A stretch of DNA of 64,000 nucleotides from Trichodesmium sp050015995 (GTDB lineage Bacteria; Cyanobacteriota; Cyanobacteriia; Cyanobacteriales; Microcoleaceae): positions 1 to 64,000 of the forward strand of contig NZ_JBNHEP010000253.1 in the NCBI RefSeq assembly GCF_050015995.1, in the 5' to 3' direction. Positions 53,666-61,792 of this stretch are shown here, piece after piece. Under the pieces are notes generated by a model. It was given only the letters and a program-made list of their open reading frames with translations. It ran no database searches and was not told the DNA's origin. Made by a program: the position numbers and the translations under genes. The stretch's first letter is position 1. Each line of letters opens with the position of its first letter.

Positions 53666-53924
53666 CTCAACGTTGGTTGAAGACCCGCGCTCTCCTGAAA
53701 GGGAGCGTTGGGATTAAAACTAATTAATTTTGCGGTTTTTACAAGTTTTGTGCTATACTAGATAAACTAAGGCTGCTGGGCTAGCAGTGTCAGTCTGTGG
53801 AGCGACCGTAATACCAGAAAGAGGTTCGGCCTTGGAGGCAGGTGCTATGAAGCAGAAAGACCTAATCCGCGAGGTTTAGGAATCCCGCAATGCCCTTGTA
53901 AGCGCAACGTCGGGATGATGTCAA
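53666..53924 (+). mobile_element. IS605 internal-deletion derivative 1 (ends only)
   Basis: Left end CTCAACGTTGGTTGAAGACC with hairpin GCTCTCCTGAAAGGGAGC, preceded by TTTAT. Then a jump to the tnpB 3' end, readable as LAVSVCGATVIPER like the intact element's LAVSVCGATVRPEE, and the right end GAATCCCGC...CGTCGGGATGATGTCAA. About 259 bp in place of 1.4 kb, so nearly all of tnpB is gone while both ends and most of the omegaRNA scaffold remain. Confidence 0.8.
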
Positions 53925-53959
53925 TGCTCCAATATATTGAGTAAAACCACTCTCACAGT

Positions 53960-54097
53960 AAGGTAACAGGTAGATTGTTTTCTACTCCGAGGATTCTAGA
54001 AGTCTGTTGAGAGGCTCGAAGCAAAAGTGGGTTTATCCCTTTTGCAGTGTTTTTTTCACAGAATCCAGGGTGTTTCAACCCCTGGAGATGTCAATAT
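53960..54097 (+). ncRNA. orphan omegaRNA-like right end
   Basis: GAATCCAGGGTGTTTCAACC followed by CCTGGAGATGTCAA has the GAATC-hairpin-GATGTCAA layout of IS605-type right ends, ending at about 54095. CAAAAGTGGGTTTATCCCTTTT makes a further stem upstream. No tnpB sequence is attached. Confidence 0.55.
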
Positions 54098-54193
54098 AGT
54101 TTGTTTGTTGAATTATATTATATCCAGAAGGTAAGTAACTGAAATCCTTGACTTTGTGACTCAGTTGCTTACCTAAAAATTCATTTTCATACC

Positions 54194-54482
54194 TTCACAT
54201 CCTCCCGACGTTGCAAAACTGTGACAACGCTTGATTCCTCAAACTTATGAGGTGAAGTTTCTACTTCTCGCGCACCTGCGTCCGAAGTCGAATCTCTTTT
54301 CAGTCTAAAGGATAGCTGCACAGTACATCGCCAAATATTTTACCAATTCAACGACTACCCTAGAAACTGTCAGCCATCAGTCTCATGTATAGTAGAAATT
54401 TTCTGGCAGAAGCAATATTGATTAGTTTTCCCATAGGAAGCTCCCTTACTAGGAGATCGTGTTTCTTCAACCAACAATTTGA
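54194..54482 (-). mobile_element. IS605 internal-deletion derivative 2 (ends only)
   Basis: Right end at 54194 reads on the minus strand ACGTCGGGAGGATGTGAA. Left end at 54482 reads CAAATTGTTGGTTGAAGAAA with hairpin GATCTCCTAGTAAGGGAGCTTC and ATGGGAAAACTAATC, the last matching the intact element's ATGGGAAAACCAATC. It is preceded by TTTAT, as in derivative 1. Opposite orientation to derivative 1. The middle has only stop-filled traces of tnpB. Confidence 0.75.
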
Positions 54483-54696
54483 TAAATAAGACACTTTTTA
54501 TCAAACGAAGATATAAGGTAGCTATAATAGTTAATTTCGGTGCATTAAGGTGGACAGCTTCCACCTAGGGTGAGAAACCGTCAATCTTCGGGTCTACCCC
54601 ACCCTAAACAAGGATTTAACTTTCATTTAACAAACAGTTTCTTACTTTTTTTATAGTTAATAATAATTTTGAAATAATTTTTATAAATTACTGATT
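54483..54696. other. intergenic with nested hairpins
   Basis: GGTGGACAGCTTCCACC forms a hairpin (about 54549-54565), followed by CTAGGGTGAG / CCACCCTAA pieces that pair around it. The role may be a remnant of another element; no gene. Confidence 0.45.
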
Positions 54697-55317
54697 ATGT
54701 TGATTGTTTTACCCTTAGCCATTACATCTGGATTAGAGACTTTGGTCTGGATGGACTATAGGTTAGCAGTATTATTTACTATAGTAGTACCTCTATTTCT
54801 ATTGATTTGGGCTTTTGTCAAAAAATCTGAACCTATTCAACACTTATTGATTATTTATTGGCGAGTTGCTAGTTTGTTTGCAATTACAGTTTACCTAATG
54901 ATTGCGGCAGTACCTATCGGCTTTTTAACATTATTAATATCTGGATTTTTAATTACTGTAACTTTGTGGTTTTGGGTAGATTTGAATGAGGAAATCCGAG
55001 AGTTACGAAATTCTCCCTTGAAGGCAAGTTTTACTTCTTGGCGTTGGGCTGCTACTATTTATAATTTGATAGGAATCATATCACAAATTCCTTTTATTGT
55101 TTGTGCTTTTAAATCCCGCAATGATTTACTGAATGAACCTTTTTGTAATGTTTGGTTAGACCCACCTTGGTTATTCAAACAAATTATTCATCCAGATTGG
55201 CCTCAAGAATTTATAGGTTTTTTGGGATTTTCTGGATTAGTAATTTATACAATTTTTCTTTGCTATTTTGTTTTGGTTAAATTACAGAGACAAGGGCGAT
55301 CTGCTACAGGAAATTAA
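54697..55317 (+). CDS. DUF3177 membrane protein
   Basis: 206 residues with about five helices (20-40, 57-90, 120-140, 175-200 approximately). WRVASLFAITVYLMIAAVPI, LWFWVDLNEEIRELRNSPLK and NVWLDPPWLFKQIIHPDWPQ fit the cyanobacterial DUF3177 family. No known function. Complete frame with ATG start; it stands alone between an IS605 graveyard and a small unknown gene. Confidence 0.82.
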   Translation: MLIVLPLAITSGLETLVWMDYRLAVLFTIVVPLFLLIWAFVKKSEPIQHLLIIYWRVASLFAITVYLMIAAVPIGFLTLLISGFLITVTLWFWVDLNEEIRELRNSPLKASFTSWRWAATIYNLIGIISQIPFIVCAFKSRNDLLNEPFCNVWLDPPWLFKQIIHPDWPQEFIGFLGFSGLVIYTIFLCYFVLVKLQRQGRSATGN

Positions 55318-55613
55318 TATTATAAGTAGCTAGAGAAAATTAATTTAATATTTGGGTGAGGTATGCAAGAAGCAAAAGGCAATTAATAAATATACAAATA
55401 ATTTTGCACTGCTGCTTATTTTTGAGTATTTGTTAATTGTACTAGTGTGGGAAATATCTATGTATATTAATATGGTATAGCCTAGATAAATCTTTGTGAA
55501 AGTACACTTGTTTTGATTCTTTCCTATTCCCTATTCCCTGAAAATCAAAAATTTTATACCTCACTCCTGATGAAAATTACTATATCCTGAACATAGTATT
55601 TTATCTATAAGCA

Positions 55614-55913
55614 ATGAATCATAATATTGCTCATCGTTTGGAACAATATACAATTAAACGACCAAATCAAGTATTAATAGTTAAGGTAGTAATTAATGAA
55701 CAACCAGATGAAATAGCTATATTTAAAGGTTTTTCTAGTTCTCTGATGAGACCTACTGCTTTTAACCCAGATATACCTGTATTACCAGAAACAGCTAGAA
55801 TTGTCAGTGTCGATATACTTGCTAGTCCCTACAATCCAGAAGCACCTATTTATATTACACAGGGACTGACCTGGGAGCAAATGCAGTCCCTGTTAACAGA
55901 AGTAGGACTTTAG
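55614..55913 (+). CDS. conserved cyanobacterial protein of unknown function, 99 residues
   Basis: Small soluble protein: LEQYTIKRPNQVLIVKVVIN, EIAIFKGFSSSLMRPTAFNP, then IYITQGLTWEQMQSLLTEVG. The pattern (strand, FKGFSSSLxxPT loop, helix) recurs next to or near other genes in cyanobacteria and plants as a domain of unknown function. It converges with atpC: the two stop codons share bases at 55910-55913. No regulatory hint. Confidence 0.75.
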   Translation: MNHNIAHRLEQYTIKRPNQVLIVKVVINEQPDEIAIFKGFSSSLMRPTAFNPDIPVLPETARIVSVDILASPYNPEAPIYITQGLTWEQMQSLLTEVGL

Positions 55914-56323
55914 TTAACCATTCCACCAGCAGCTTGTAGACGTGCTCTTGCTCGCTTTAAGGTTTGTTGAGCTTGAATCTTTTCTTGAAGATTATCACCA
56001 CTTTCAGCTGTTTGCAGACGTTTTTCGGCTTCCTCATAAGCTAAACGAGCTGTTTCCTTGTCAATTTCATCTCCTCTTTCAGCGCCATTAACAAGTATAG
56101 TTACTTCATCTGCTTCTACTTCAGCAAAACCACCCATCAGCGCGATCGGCATCCAGTTCTTTTCAGCACGAACTCGCATTACACCTGCATCAAGAGCGGT
56201 CAACAGTGGAGCGTGTCCACCTAAAATTCCTAATTGACCTGTTGTACTAGGTAGGATTACTTCTTGAGCTTCTGAGTCCCAAACTGTTTTGTCGGGAGCT
56301 ATTACACGCACAGTTAATGTCAT
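55910..56323 (-). CDS. atpC: ATP synthase epsilon subunit
   Basis: 137 residues, the usual cyanobacterial length. The N-terminal beta sandwich (LTVRVIAPDKTVWDSEAQEV, TGQLGILGGHAPLLTALDAG) and the two-helix C-terminal domain (KRLQTAESGDNLQEKIQAQQ) are both present. It belongs to the F1 central stalk and inhibits ATP hydrolysis. Second gene of the atpB-atpC pair, 119 bp after atpB. A separate atpBE unit is normal in cyanobacteria and chloroplasts. Confidence 0.97.
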   Translation of the reverse strand: MTLTVRVIAPDKTVWDSEAQEVILPSTTGQLGILGGHAPLLTALDAGVMRVRAEKNWMPIALMGGFAEVEADEVTILVNGAERGDEIDKETARLAYEEAEKRLQTAESGDNLQEKIQAQQTLKRARARLQAAGGMVN

Positions 56324-56442
56324 TTGTCAATGATTTGTTATTGTTTTTTATATGTCAGTTGACTGTCGTTCTCAGGATTGATAACCAACAAGTCAACTGT
56401 CAACATTTATTTGCTAGCTTATGACTAACAGAGCAAATATGA

Positions 56443-57897
56443 CTATGCTTCTGCCTTAAGTTTTTCAGCTTTGGCAATTACTTGGTCAATACCACCCACC
56501 ATGTAGAAAGCTTGCTCTGGTAAATCATCAAGTTCACCAGATAAAATCATTTTGAAGCCTTTCATGGTCTCTTCCAACTTCACATATTGACCAGGAGAAC
56601 CAGTAAATACTTCTGCTACAAAGAATGGCTGTGATAAGAAACGCTCAATCTTACGAGCACGAGCTACAACTAGGCGGTCATCTTCTGATAATTCATCTAA
56701 ACCAAGAATGGCGATAATATCTTGAAGTTCTTTGTATCTTTGTAGAGTAGATTGTACTGAACGAGCAACATTATAGTGGTCATCACCAACTACACTTGGT
56801 TGCAACATAGTGGATGTAGAATTCAAGGGGTCAACTGCTGGGTAGATACCCTTAGAAGCAAGACCCCTTGATAATACTGTAGTAGCATCTAAGTGAGCAA
56901 AAGTAGTAGCAGGCGCCGGGTCTGTCAAGTCATCCGCAGGTACATACACAGCTTGAATAGAAGTAATTGAACCTTCTTTTGTGGATGTAATTCGTTCTTG
57001 CAACTCACCCATCTCTGTACCAAGGGTAGGTTGATATCCCACAGCAGAAGGCATTCTTCCTAAAAGAGCAGATACTTCAGAACCAGCTTGTACAAATCGG
57101 AAGATATTGTCAATGAATAGTAGTACGTCTTGCTTACTAACATCCCGGAAATATTCTGCCATTGTCAAAGCTGACAGACCTACACGCATCCTAGCTCCTG
57201 GCGGTTCGTTCATCTGACCATAAACCAAGGCCACTTTAGAATCGCTCAGGTTGTCTGGGTTAATCACGCCGGACTCAATCATTTCATTATAAAGGTCATT
57301 ACCTTCACGAGTCCGTTCTCCCACACCACCAAACACAGATACTCCACCGTGAGCTTTAGCGATGTTGTTAATTAGCTCCATGATGATAACGGTTTTACCT
57401 ACACCCGCACCACCAAATAGACCAATTTTCCCACCACGACGATAGGGAGCTAGTAGATCTACAACTTTAATACCTGTTTCAAAAACGGCAGGTTTTGTTT
57501 CTAGTTCTACAAGTTTAGGAGCTGGACGGTGAATTGGGGATTTGTCCTCGGTTCCAACTGGACCTAGTTCATCTACAGGTACACCGACAACATTAAATAT
57601 TCTACCAAGGGTGGCGGTTCCTACTGGTACACTAATTGCAGCACGGGTATCTACTACTTCCATACCACGCACCAAGCCATCTGTGGCGCTCATGGCCACA
57701 GCTCTAACTTGGTTGTCCCCTAGAAGTTGTTGTACTTCACAGGTCACGGACACATCTTGTCCTGCTTCATTTTGACCTGTAATTGTTAAGGCATTGTAGA
57801 TTTCTGGAAGATTTCCACTAGGAAATTTAGCATCTACTACTGGACCAATAATTTGAGTAATATATCCTACGTTTGTTTTTTCTGCGGTGCTTACCAT
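56443..57897 (-). CDS. atpB: ATP synthase beta subunit
   Basis: 484 residues, full length. P-loop GGAGVGKT (KIGLFGGAGVGKTVIIMELI), catalytic Glu in GERTREGNDLY, Walker B DVLLFIDNIFRF, and DELSEDDRLVV near the DELSEED lever. It is the catalytic subunit of F1 on the thylakoid and cytoplasmic membrane. Start MVSTAEKTNVG is the common cyanobacterial start. It is followed by atpC; the upstream region carries an IS605-like right end, about 70 bases before the start. Confidence 0.98.
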   Translation of the reverse strand: MVSTAEKTNVGYITQIIGPVVDAKFPSGNLPEIYNALTITGQNEAGQDVSVTCEVQQLLGDNQVRAVAMSATDGLVRGMEVVDTRAAISVPVGTATLGRIFNVVGVPVDELGPVGTEDKSPIHRPAPKLVELETKPAVFETGIKVVDLLAPYRRGGKIGLFGGAGVGKTVIIMELINNIAKAHGGVSVFGGVGERTREGNDLYNEMIESGVINPDNLSDSKVALVYGQMNEPPGARMRVGLSALTMAEYFRDVSKQDVLLFIDNIFRFVQAGSEVSALLGRMPSAVGYQPTLGTEMGELQERITSTKEGSITSIQAVYVPADDLTDPAPATTFAHLDATTVLSRGLASKGIYPAVDPLNSTSTMLQPSVVGDDHYNVARSVQSTLQRYKELQDIIAILGLDELSEDDRLVVARARKIERFLSQPFFVAEVFTGSPGQYVKLEETMKGFKMILSGELDDLPEQAFYMVGGIDQVIAKAEKLKAEA

Positions 57898-58485
57898 TCT
57901 ACCTATCTATAAATTATTGAGCTATCCGAAATTGGTCGGAAAGGTTTTGGTTTGAAGGTTAATATTTGACATTCTCTCCCATGTTCTACATGAGATTCCT
58001 AGTTACATATTCCTACACTAACCTTGCAGTATAGTGTATGCTTCTCGCTTCCCAGTCCCGCTTTGGCGTCGGACTCCGCGAGCTTTAAGGACGGGATGCC
58101 CCACCGCCCTTTTATACCTTTTCCCCCTGAAAAAGCCTGATTAGGGGGAATTGACATTTTGAGATAGTGCTTCAAGGCATGAATTTCTCATTGACTTTCC
58201 GCTTTTCCCGGACAAATACAGGACATTCAAATTATTAAGAAAGACCTTAGTTGTCCTAAAAGGGCTTAGGCTTGAAACCCAATTTTCCGGTCATTTTTTA
58301 GAGTATCACTGAAGCGTTCATCCAGGATAATATTAATTATTTTGCTGACGAATTTTCTATATTATACTGGCTGGAATAATGCTAAGTATCACTTTATGTT
58401 ACTATTGTCAAATATAAAAAACCAAGAAAAATATATGTTAACAATAATATAATGTGAAAATTATTACTAGTCGTTATATTATTAT
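57898..58485. other. 590-bp gap upstream of atpB
   Basis: The orphan omegaRNA-like block at 57966-58105 has its own entry. Near 58247-58300 TCCTAAAAGGGCTTAGGCTT GAAACCCAATTTTCCGGTCA belongs to the loose set of GGTCTAAAAC-type repeats. The atpB promoter must lie inside or across the omegaRNA-like block. Confidence 0.6.
57966..58105 (-). ncRNA. orphan omegaRNA-like right end upstream of atpB
   Basis: The minus strand ends GGAATCTCATGTAGAACATG, GGAGAGAATGTCAA at 57966, which is the GAATC-hairpin-ATGTCAA layout of IS605-type ends. The preceding 100 bases (GGGCGGTGGGGCATCCCGTC, GCTCGCGGAGTCCGACGCCA) are GC-rich and foldable. No tnpB coding sequence remains. Confidence 0.5.
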
Positions 58486-58770
58486 TTAACTATTATCAGT
58501 ATCTGGCCTAGCCCTAATACGTTTAATAGGTAAATTGGCCACTAAAGCAGTAGCTCTTTGATTATTTTCTAACAAAAATTCTGAATCACTATCATCTATT
58601 TCGACATAGCGAGATACTACTTCCATAATTTCTTTTCTCATTGCTTCAATGATTTCTGGATTTAGATCGGCGCGGTCATGGGCAATAACTAATTTCAGAC
58701 GACGCTTAACTTCTTCACGACTATTAGGAGTATTTCTAGAAAAAAGTTTTTCTATAATTTCGTTTAGCAT
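58486..58770 (-). CDS. minE: cell division topological specificity factor MinE
   Basis: 94 residues. The anti-MinCD region (RLKLVIAHDRADLNPEIIEA) and the C-terminal topological specificity part (EIMEVVSRYVEIDDSDSEFL) are both clear. It stimulates MinD ATPase and drives MinCD oscillation so that division occurs at midcell. Downstream of minD, 61 bp apart, same operon. Length and residues are normal. Confidence 0.95.
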   Translation of the reverse strand: MLNEIIEKLFSRNTPNSREEVKRRLKLVIAHDRADLNPEIIEAMRKEIMEVVSRYVEIDDSDSEFLLENNQRATALVANLPIKRIRARPDTDNS

Positions 58771-58831
58771 TAGCTTATCTTTAACTAAGATAGTTAATTT
58801 ATGAGGTAGGTTGAGGTAAAATCTTCAAGGA

Positions 58832-59638
58832 TCAAATAACTTTAGATGACAATAGTTTGCGCAACCAAGTAAAAAAGTTTTCTGGTGGTGGGTTCAAGTC
58901 TATAAACTCTACTTTTTCTCCATCCAAACGACGAGCAATATTATTAAATTCTGAACCTGCTTGAGAAATATTTTCTGCTAATACTAAAGGTTCTCCTCGG
59001 TTAGTAGATACAATTACTTTTTCGTCATCTGGAATAATTCCCATCAGTGGAATAGCAAGTATTTCCTCTACATCTTGTACAGACATCATTTCATCAGCTT
59101 GCACCATCAGGGGTCTAATCCGATTAACTATTAGATGAATATTCCTGACATTATTTGCTTCTAGGAGTCCAATTACTCTGTCTGCATCACGGACAGCAGA
59201 TATTTCTGGAGTTGTAACAATTATAGCTTCTTGGGCTGGCGCGATCGCATTCTGGAAGCCCTGTTCAATTCCAGCAGGAGAGTCGATCAAAATATAGTCA
59301 TATTTTGGCATCAACATATTTACTAATTCCTGCATTTGTTGGGGAGTAACTACCTCTTTCATCCGGTTTTGAGCCGCGGGTAGAAGAGATAAACGGGGTT
59401 GTCGTTTATCCCTAACTACTGCTTGTTCAAGGCGACATTCTCCTGCTAAAACTTCTACTGCTGTATAGACAATTCTATTTTCCAAACCCAGAAGTAAGTC
59501 CAAATTTCTCAAACCGAAATCTGCATCAATTACTGCGACTCGGCGACCTTGTTGAGCTAAAGCCATCCCCAGGTTGGCTGTGCAGGTAGTTTTGCCCACC
59601 CCACCTTTACCAGAAGTAATCACAATAATTCTGCTCAT
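58832..59638 (-). CDS. minD: septum site-determining ATPase MinD
   Basis: 268 residues. Deviant Walker A GKGGVGKTT (residues 10-18), DADFGLRNLDLLLGLENRIV, and YDYILIDSPAGIEQGF as Walker B. The C-terminal amphipathic membrane-targeting helix (NFFTWLRKLLSSKVI) is present. It recruits MinC to the membrane in its ATP form. ATG start. The gene is between minC (361 bp upstream) and minE. Confidence 0.97.
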   Translation of the reverse strand: MSRIIVITSGKGGVGKTTCTANLGMALAQQGRRVAVIDADFGLRNLDLLLGLENRIVYTAVEVLAGECRLEQAVVRDKRQPRLSLLPAAQNRMKEVVTPQQMQELVNMLMPKYDYILIDSPAGIEQGFQNAIAPAQEAIIVTTPEISAVRDADRVIGLLEANNVRNIHLIVNRIRPLMVQADEMMSVQDVEEILAIPLMGIIPDDEKVIVSTNRGEPLVLAENISQAGSEFNNIARRLDGEKVEFIDLNPPPENFFTWLRKLLSSKVI

Positions 59639-59999
59639 AAGCTATTAGACATTAAGTAATTGTGTATAGTCAATTTTTGTTACAATACAAAGGATAATTG
59701 TGTCAATAAAATTTGGTTTTTGCCAAATTAAGTTAGTTAGCAAAGACTTTAAAGCTGATACATTCTAAACTTTGTATGAGTATTTTTCCCGCCTAAATTT
59801 TAACTGTTTATCTTGAGGCCATTAATTGCCAGAGATTAAAAATATAATTTTTAGAGATTTCTCATCTATATCCTAAATAAATTTATCAAAATAATTGGGT
59901 CTAAAACTTCGCCTTAAAAGGCGAAATGTTTTTGGAGGGGAGCTTAAATCCCCATTACAAAAACAACTTCCGACTTCTGACTTCTGAATTCTGACTTCG
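59639..59999. other. 361-bp repeat-filled gap inside the min cluster
   Basis: AATTGGGTCTAAAACTTCGC, CTTAAAAGGCGAAATGTTTT TGGAGGGGAGC (59897-59945) is the inverted version of the element near 40060. GACTTCTGACTTCTGAATTC TGACTTC follows up to the minC stop. minD probably has its own promoter in the AT-rich part near 59660-59760. Confidence 0.7.
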
Positions 60000-60791
60000 T
60001 TAACGATATATCTTAGCAAAATCTTTAGCTCTGCTAATGCGAATCCCTTGGTCTACCACATAAGCCACTTCAGGATAAAATTGGGCTGGTGGTTTTTCTG
60101 GCCCACGAGCAACTTGATCGGCTATCCTAATGAGAGTAGGTTCCATTTGCAAAGTCATAATCATACTCTTAGAATTTCCTTTAGCACCTGCATGGACTAC
60201 TCCCCGTAAACGACCCCATACAAGAATATCCCCATCTGCAATTACAGAGCCACCTGGATTCAGGTCTCCTACAATTATTATGGTACCTGGATGCCGAATT
60301 TCTACTCCAGAACGTACAGTCATTTGTAGATAAAGTGGTTCAGCTAAAGGTTGAACTTTTTCTATAGGAGTTTGACTTAGGGTAGTCAAGGTAGATTTTT
60401 GTTCCACAGAATAGCCTACTGTAGCTGCTGCTACAGCAGTCTGACGACGTGATGTGCTAATTCTCTCTAATTTTAGTTCTACTTCTAAGAGAGCTTCAGC
60501 TATTTGTTGGAGTTGACGAGTATCTAATAGGCGGTCAAATGCAATTAGTTCTACTTCTGTTTTTGGTTGCCAAAATCTTTCTCCCGCTTTGAGGCGTTGC
60601 TTTAATTGTTGCCAAATTTCTGTCCAAGTCATGGCTGTTGGACTTTCCATATCACCATGATTAGATTCTGGTGGCAATAGTAATAACAACTTTCCTTCCT
60701 CTGTTTTGAACCTGACTTGTAAGTTGGTACTTACTTCTTGTGTTGAGGTGGAAGTAGTTGAGACGGAAGCATCAGAAGCATCAGAAGACAT
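60000..60791 (-). CDS. minC: septum site-determining protein MinC
   Basis: 263 residues. The N-terminal part (FKTEEGKLLLLLPPE, WTEIWQQLKQRLKAGERFWQ) is the cyanobacterial MinC_N. The C-terminal beta-helix domain (VRSGVEIRHPGTIIIVGDLN, GGSVIADGDILVWGRLRGVV, AHAGAKGN) carries the conserved RSGQ-like and GxIxAxGDI features that bind FtsZ and MinD. It blocks Z-ring formation away from midcell. Ser/Thr-rich first 25 residues (SSDASDASVSTTSTSTQ) are repeat-like. First gene of minC-minD-minE. Confidence 0.95.
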   Translation of the reverse strand: MSSDASDASVSTTSTSTQEVSTNLQVRFKTEEGKLLLLLPPESNHGDMESPTAMTWTEIWQQLKQRLKAGERFWQPKTEVELIAFDRLLDTRQLQQIAEALLEVELKLERISTSRRQTAVAAATVGYSVEQKSTLTTLSQTPIEKVQPLAEPLYLQMTVRSGVEIRHPGTIIIVGDLNPGGSVIADGDILVWGRLRGVVHAGAKGNSKSMIMTLQMEPTLIRIADQVARGPEKPPAQFYPEVAYVVDQGIRISRAKDFAKIYR

Positions 60792-60829
60792 AAAGTATGG
60801 GATGTTTTTTATCTTTTCCTATAGGCAAA

Positions 60830-61012
60830 CTATCCTATCATATCAGTCATTTAGTTAAGAGTTCTGTTATGGGAGTCAGGAGTCAAGATTCAGGAGTCAG
60901 GAGTCAGAAGCGACTTTTAAGGTACTCTTTACATATAAATAAATGGTCGTGACGATCGCGTAATGGTAGAGAGAGTGTGGGAAGTGTGGGAGGTGTGGGG
61001 AGTGTGGGAAGA
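60830..61012. repeat. GGAGTCAGGAGTCAG and GTGTGGGAAG arrays
   Basis: GGGAGTCAGGAGTCAAGATT CAGGAGTCAGGAGTCAG (60872-60910) and GAGTGTGGGAAGTGTGGGAG GTGTGGGGAGTGTGGGAAG (60970-61010). The second array runs up to the stop codon of the broken ATPase gene and probably replaced its 3' part. Confidence 0.8.
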
Positions 61013-61014
61013 AA

Positions 61015-61626
61015 TTACAAAACATATATATCTTCTTGACGACTTTCTGTTGTCATGGCAAAAGGATTTATTTGAACAATAAAAAAATTGGCAATTAACT
61101 TTTTAAAGAAAGTAAGTTTTTGTTGGTCTGGTCTTTCAGGAACAAAACCTACTCCTGAGCGCGAAAAATCAAAATATCCAAGCATAGATCCTTCGGTGTT
61201 AGAGTAATCATTAAATAGTGTTGCAAAAGGAATTTCTCCGAAAGTATGCTGGATATTAAACTCAAATAGAAGTTTTTTATTGAAGGTCAATTTTTCATAA
61301 CGCATTTTGGGAAAAGAATTATATGGATATTCGATTTCCAGAACATATTTATATGTGCCTCCATTTCCTGCAATTTATAATTCAAATTTCTGAATAGGTA
61401 AGTTTTGCTATCTAGTTAAATCTTGCTGATGAAAAATTTCTGAGACTTGATAATATTTTCCAGTAGTTTCAAATTCTCCTAATATAAATTTTTGGAGTTT
61501 ATGCAAAACTTCAAAAACTGTTGTTTTTCCCGAACCATTTGCTCCTAATAGTAAATTTATATTTGATAATTTAATTTCAAAGTTAACCAGACATTTAAAG
61601 TTGTTGACATAAAGTTTTTTTAGCAT
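61015..61626 (-). pseudogene. RecF/SMC-like AAA ATPase with two in-frame stops, truncated
   Basis: From ATG 61626: MLKKLYVNNFKCLVNFEIKL, LLLGANGSGKTTVFEVLHKL (Walker A), then VSEIFHQQDLTR, TAG at 61408-61410, QNLPIQKFEL, TAA, IAGNGGTYKYVLEIEYPYNS and on in the same phase to 61015. Related ABC-ATPase-like proteins (OLD/RecF type, 350-400 residues) have a C-terminal signature and Walker B; these are absent, so the 3' half is lost, at the edge of a GTGTGGGAAG repeat. One TGG to TAG change explains the first stop. Not functional as it stands. Confidence 0.8.
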
Positions 61627-61792
61627 TGGCAGAATTAATAATTTGGAAAAAAGAAGAAAGCACTTTTGGTATCTTGCCATTATGCAATACTACACAAGAT
61701 GGAAAAATGCTTTTTTTGAGGTAAAAATTTATTTATCTCAAACTATTTATCTTAATTTTTAAATTTTGATTTTTGACCTAATTTTGTACTCT

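Noticed and set aside
56443..59638. Anything unusual in atpB, minD or minE
   Set aside because: Lengths, catalytic motifs and gene order are ordinary for cyanobacteria.
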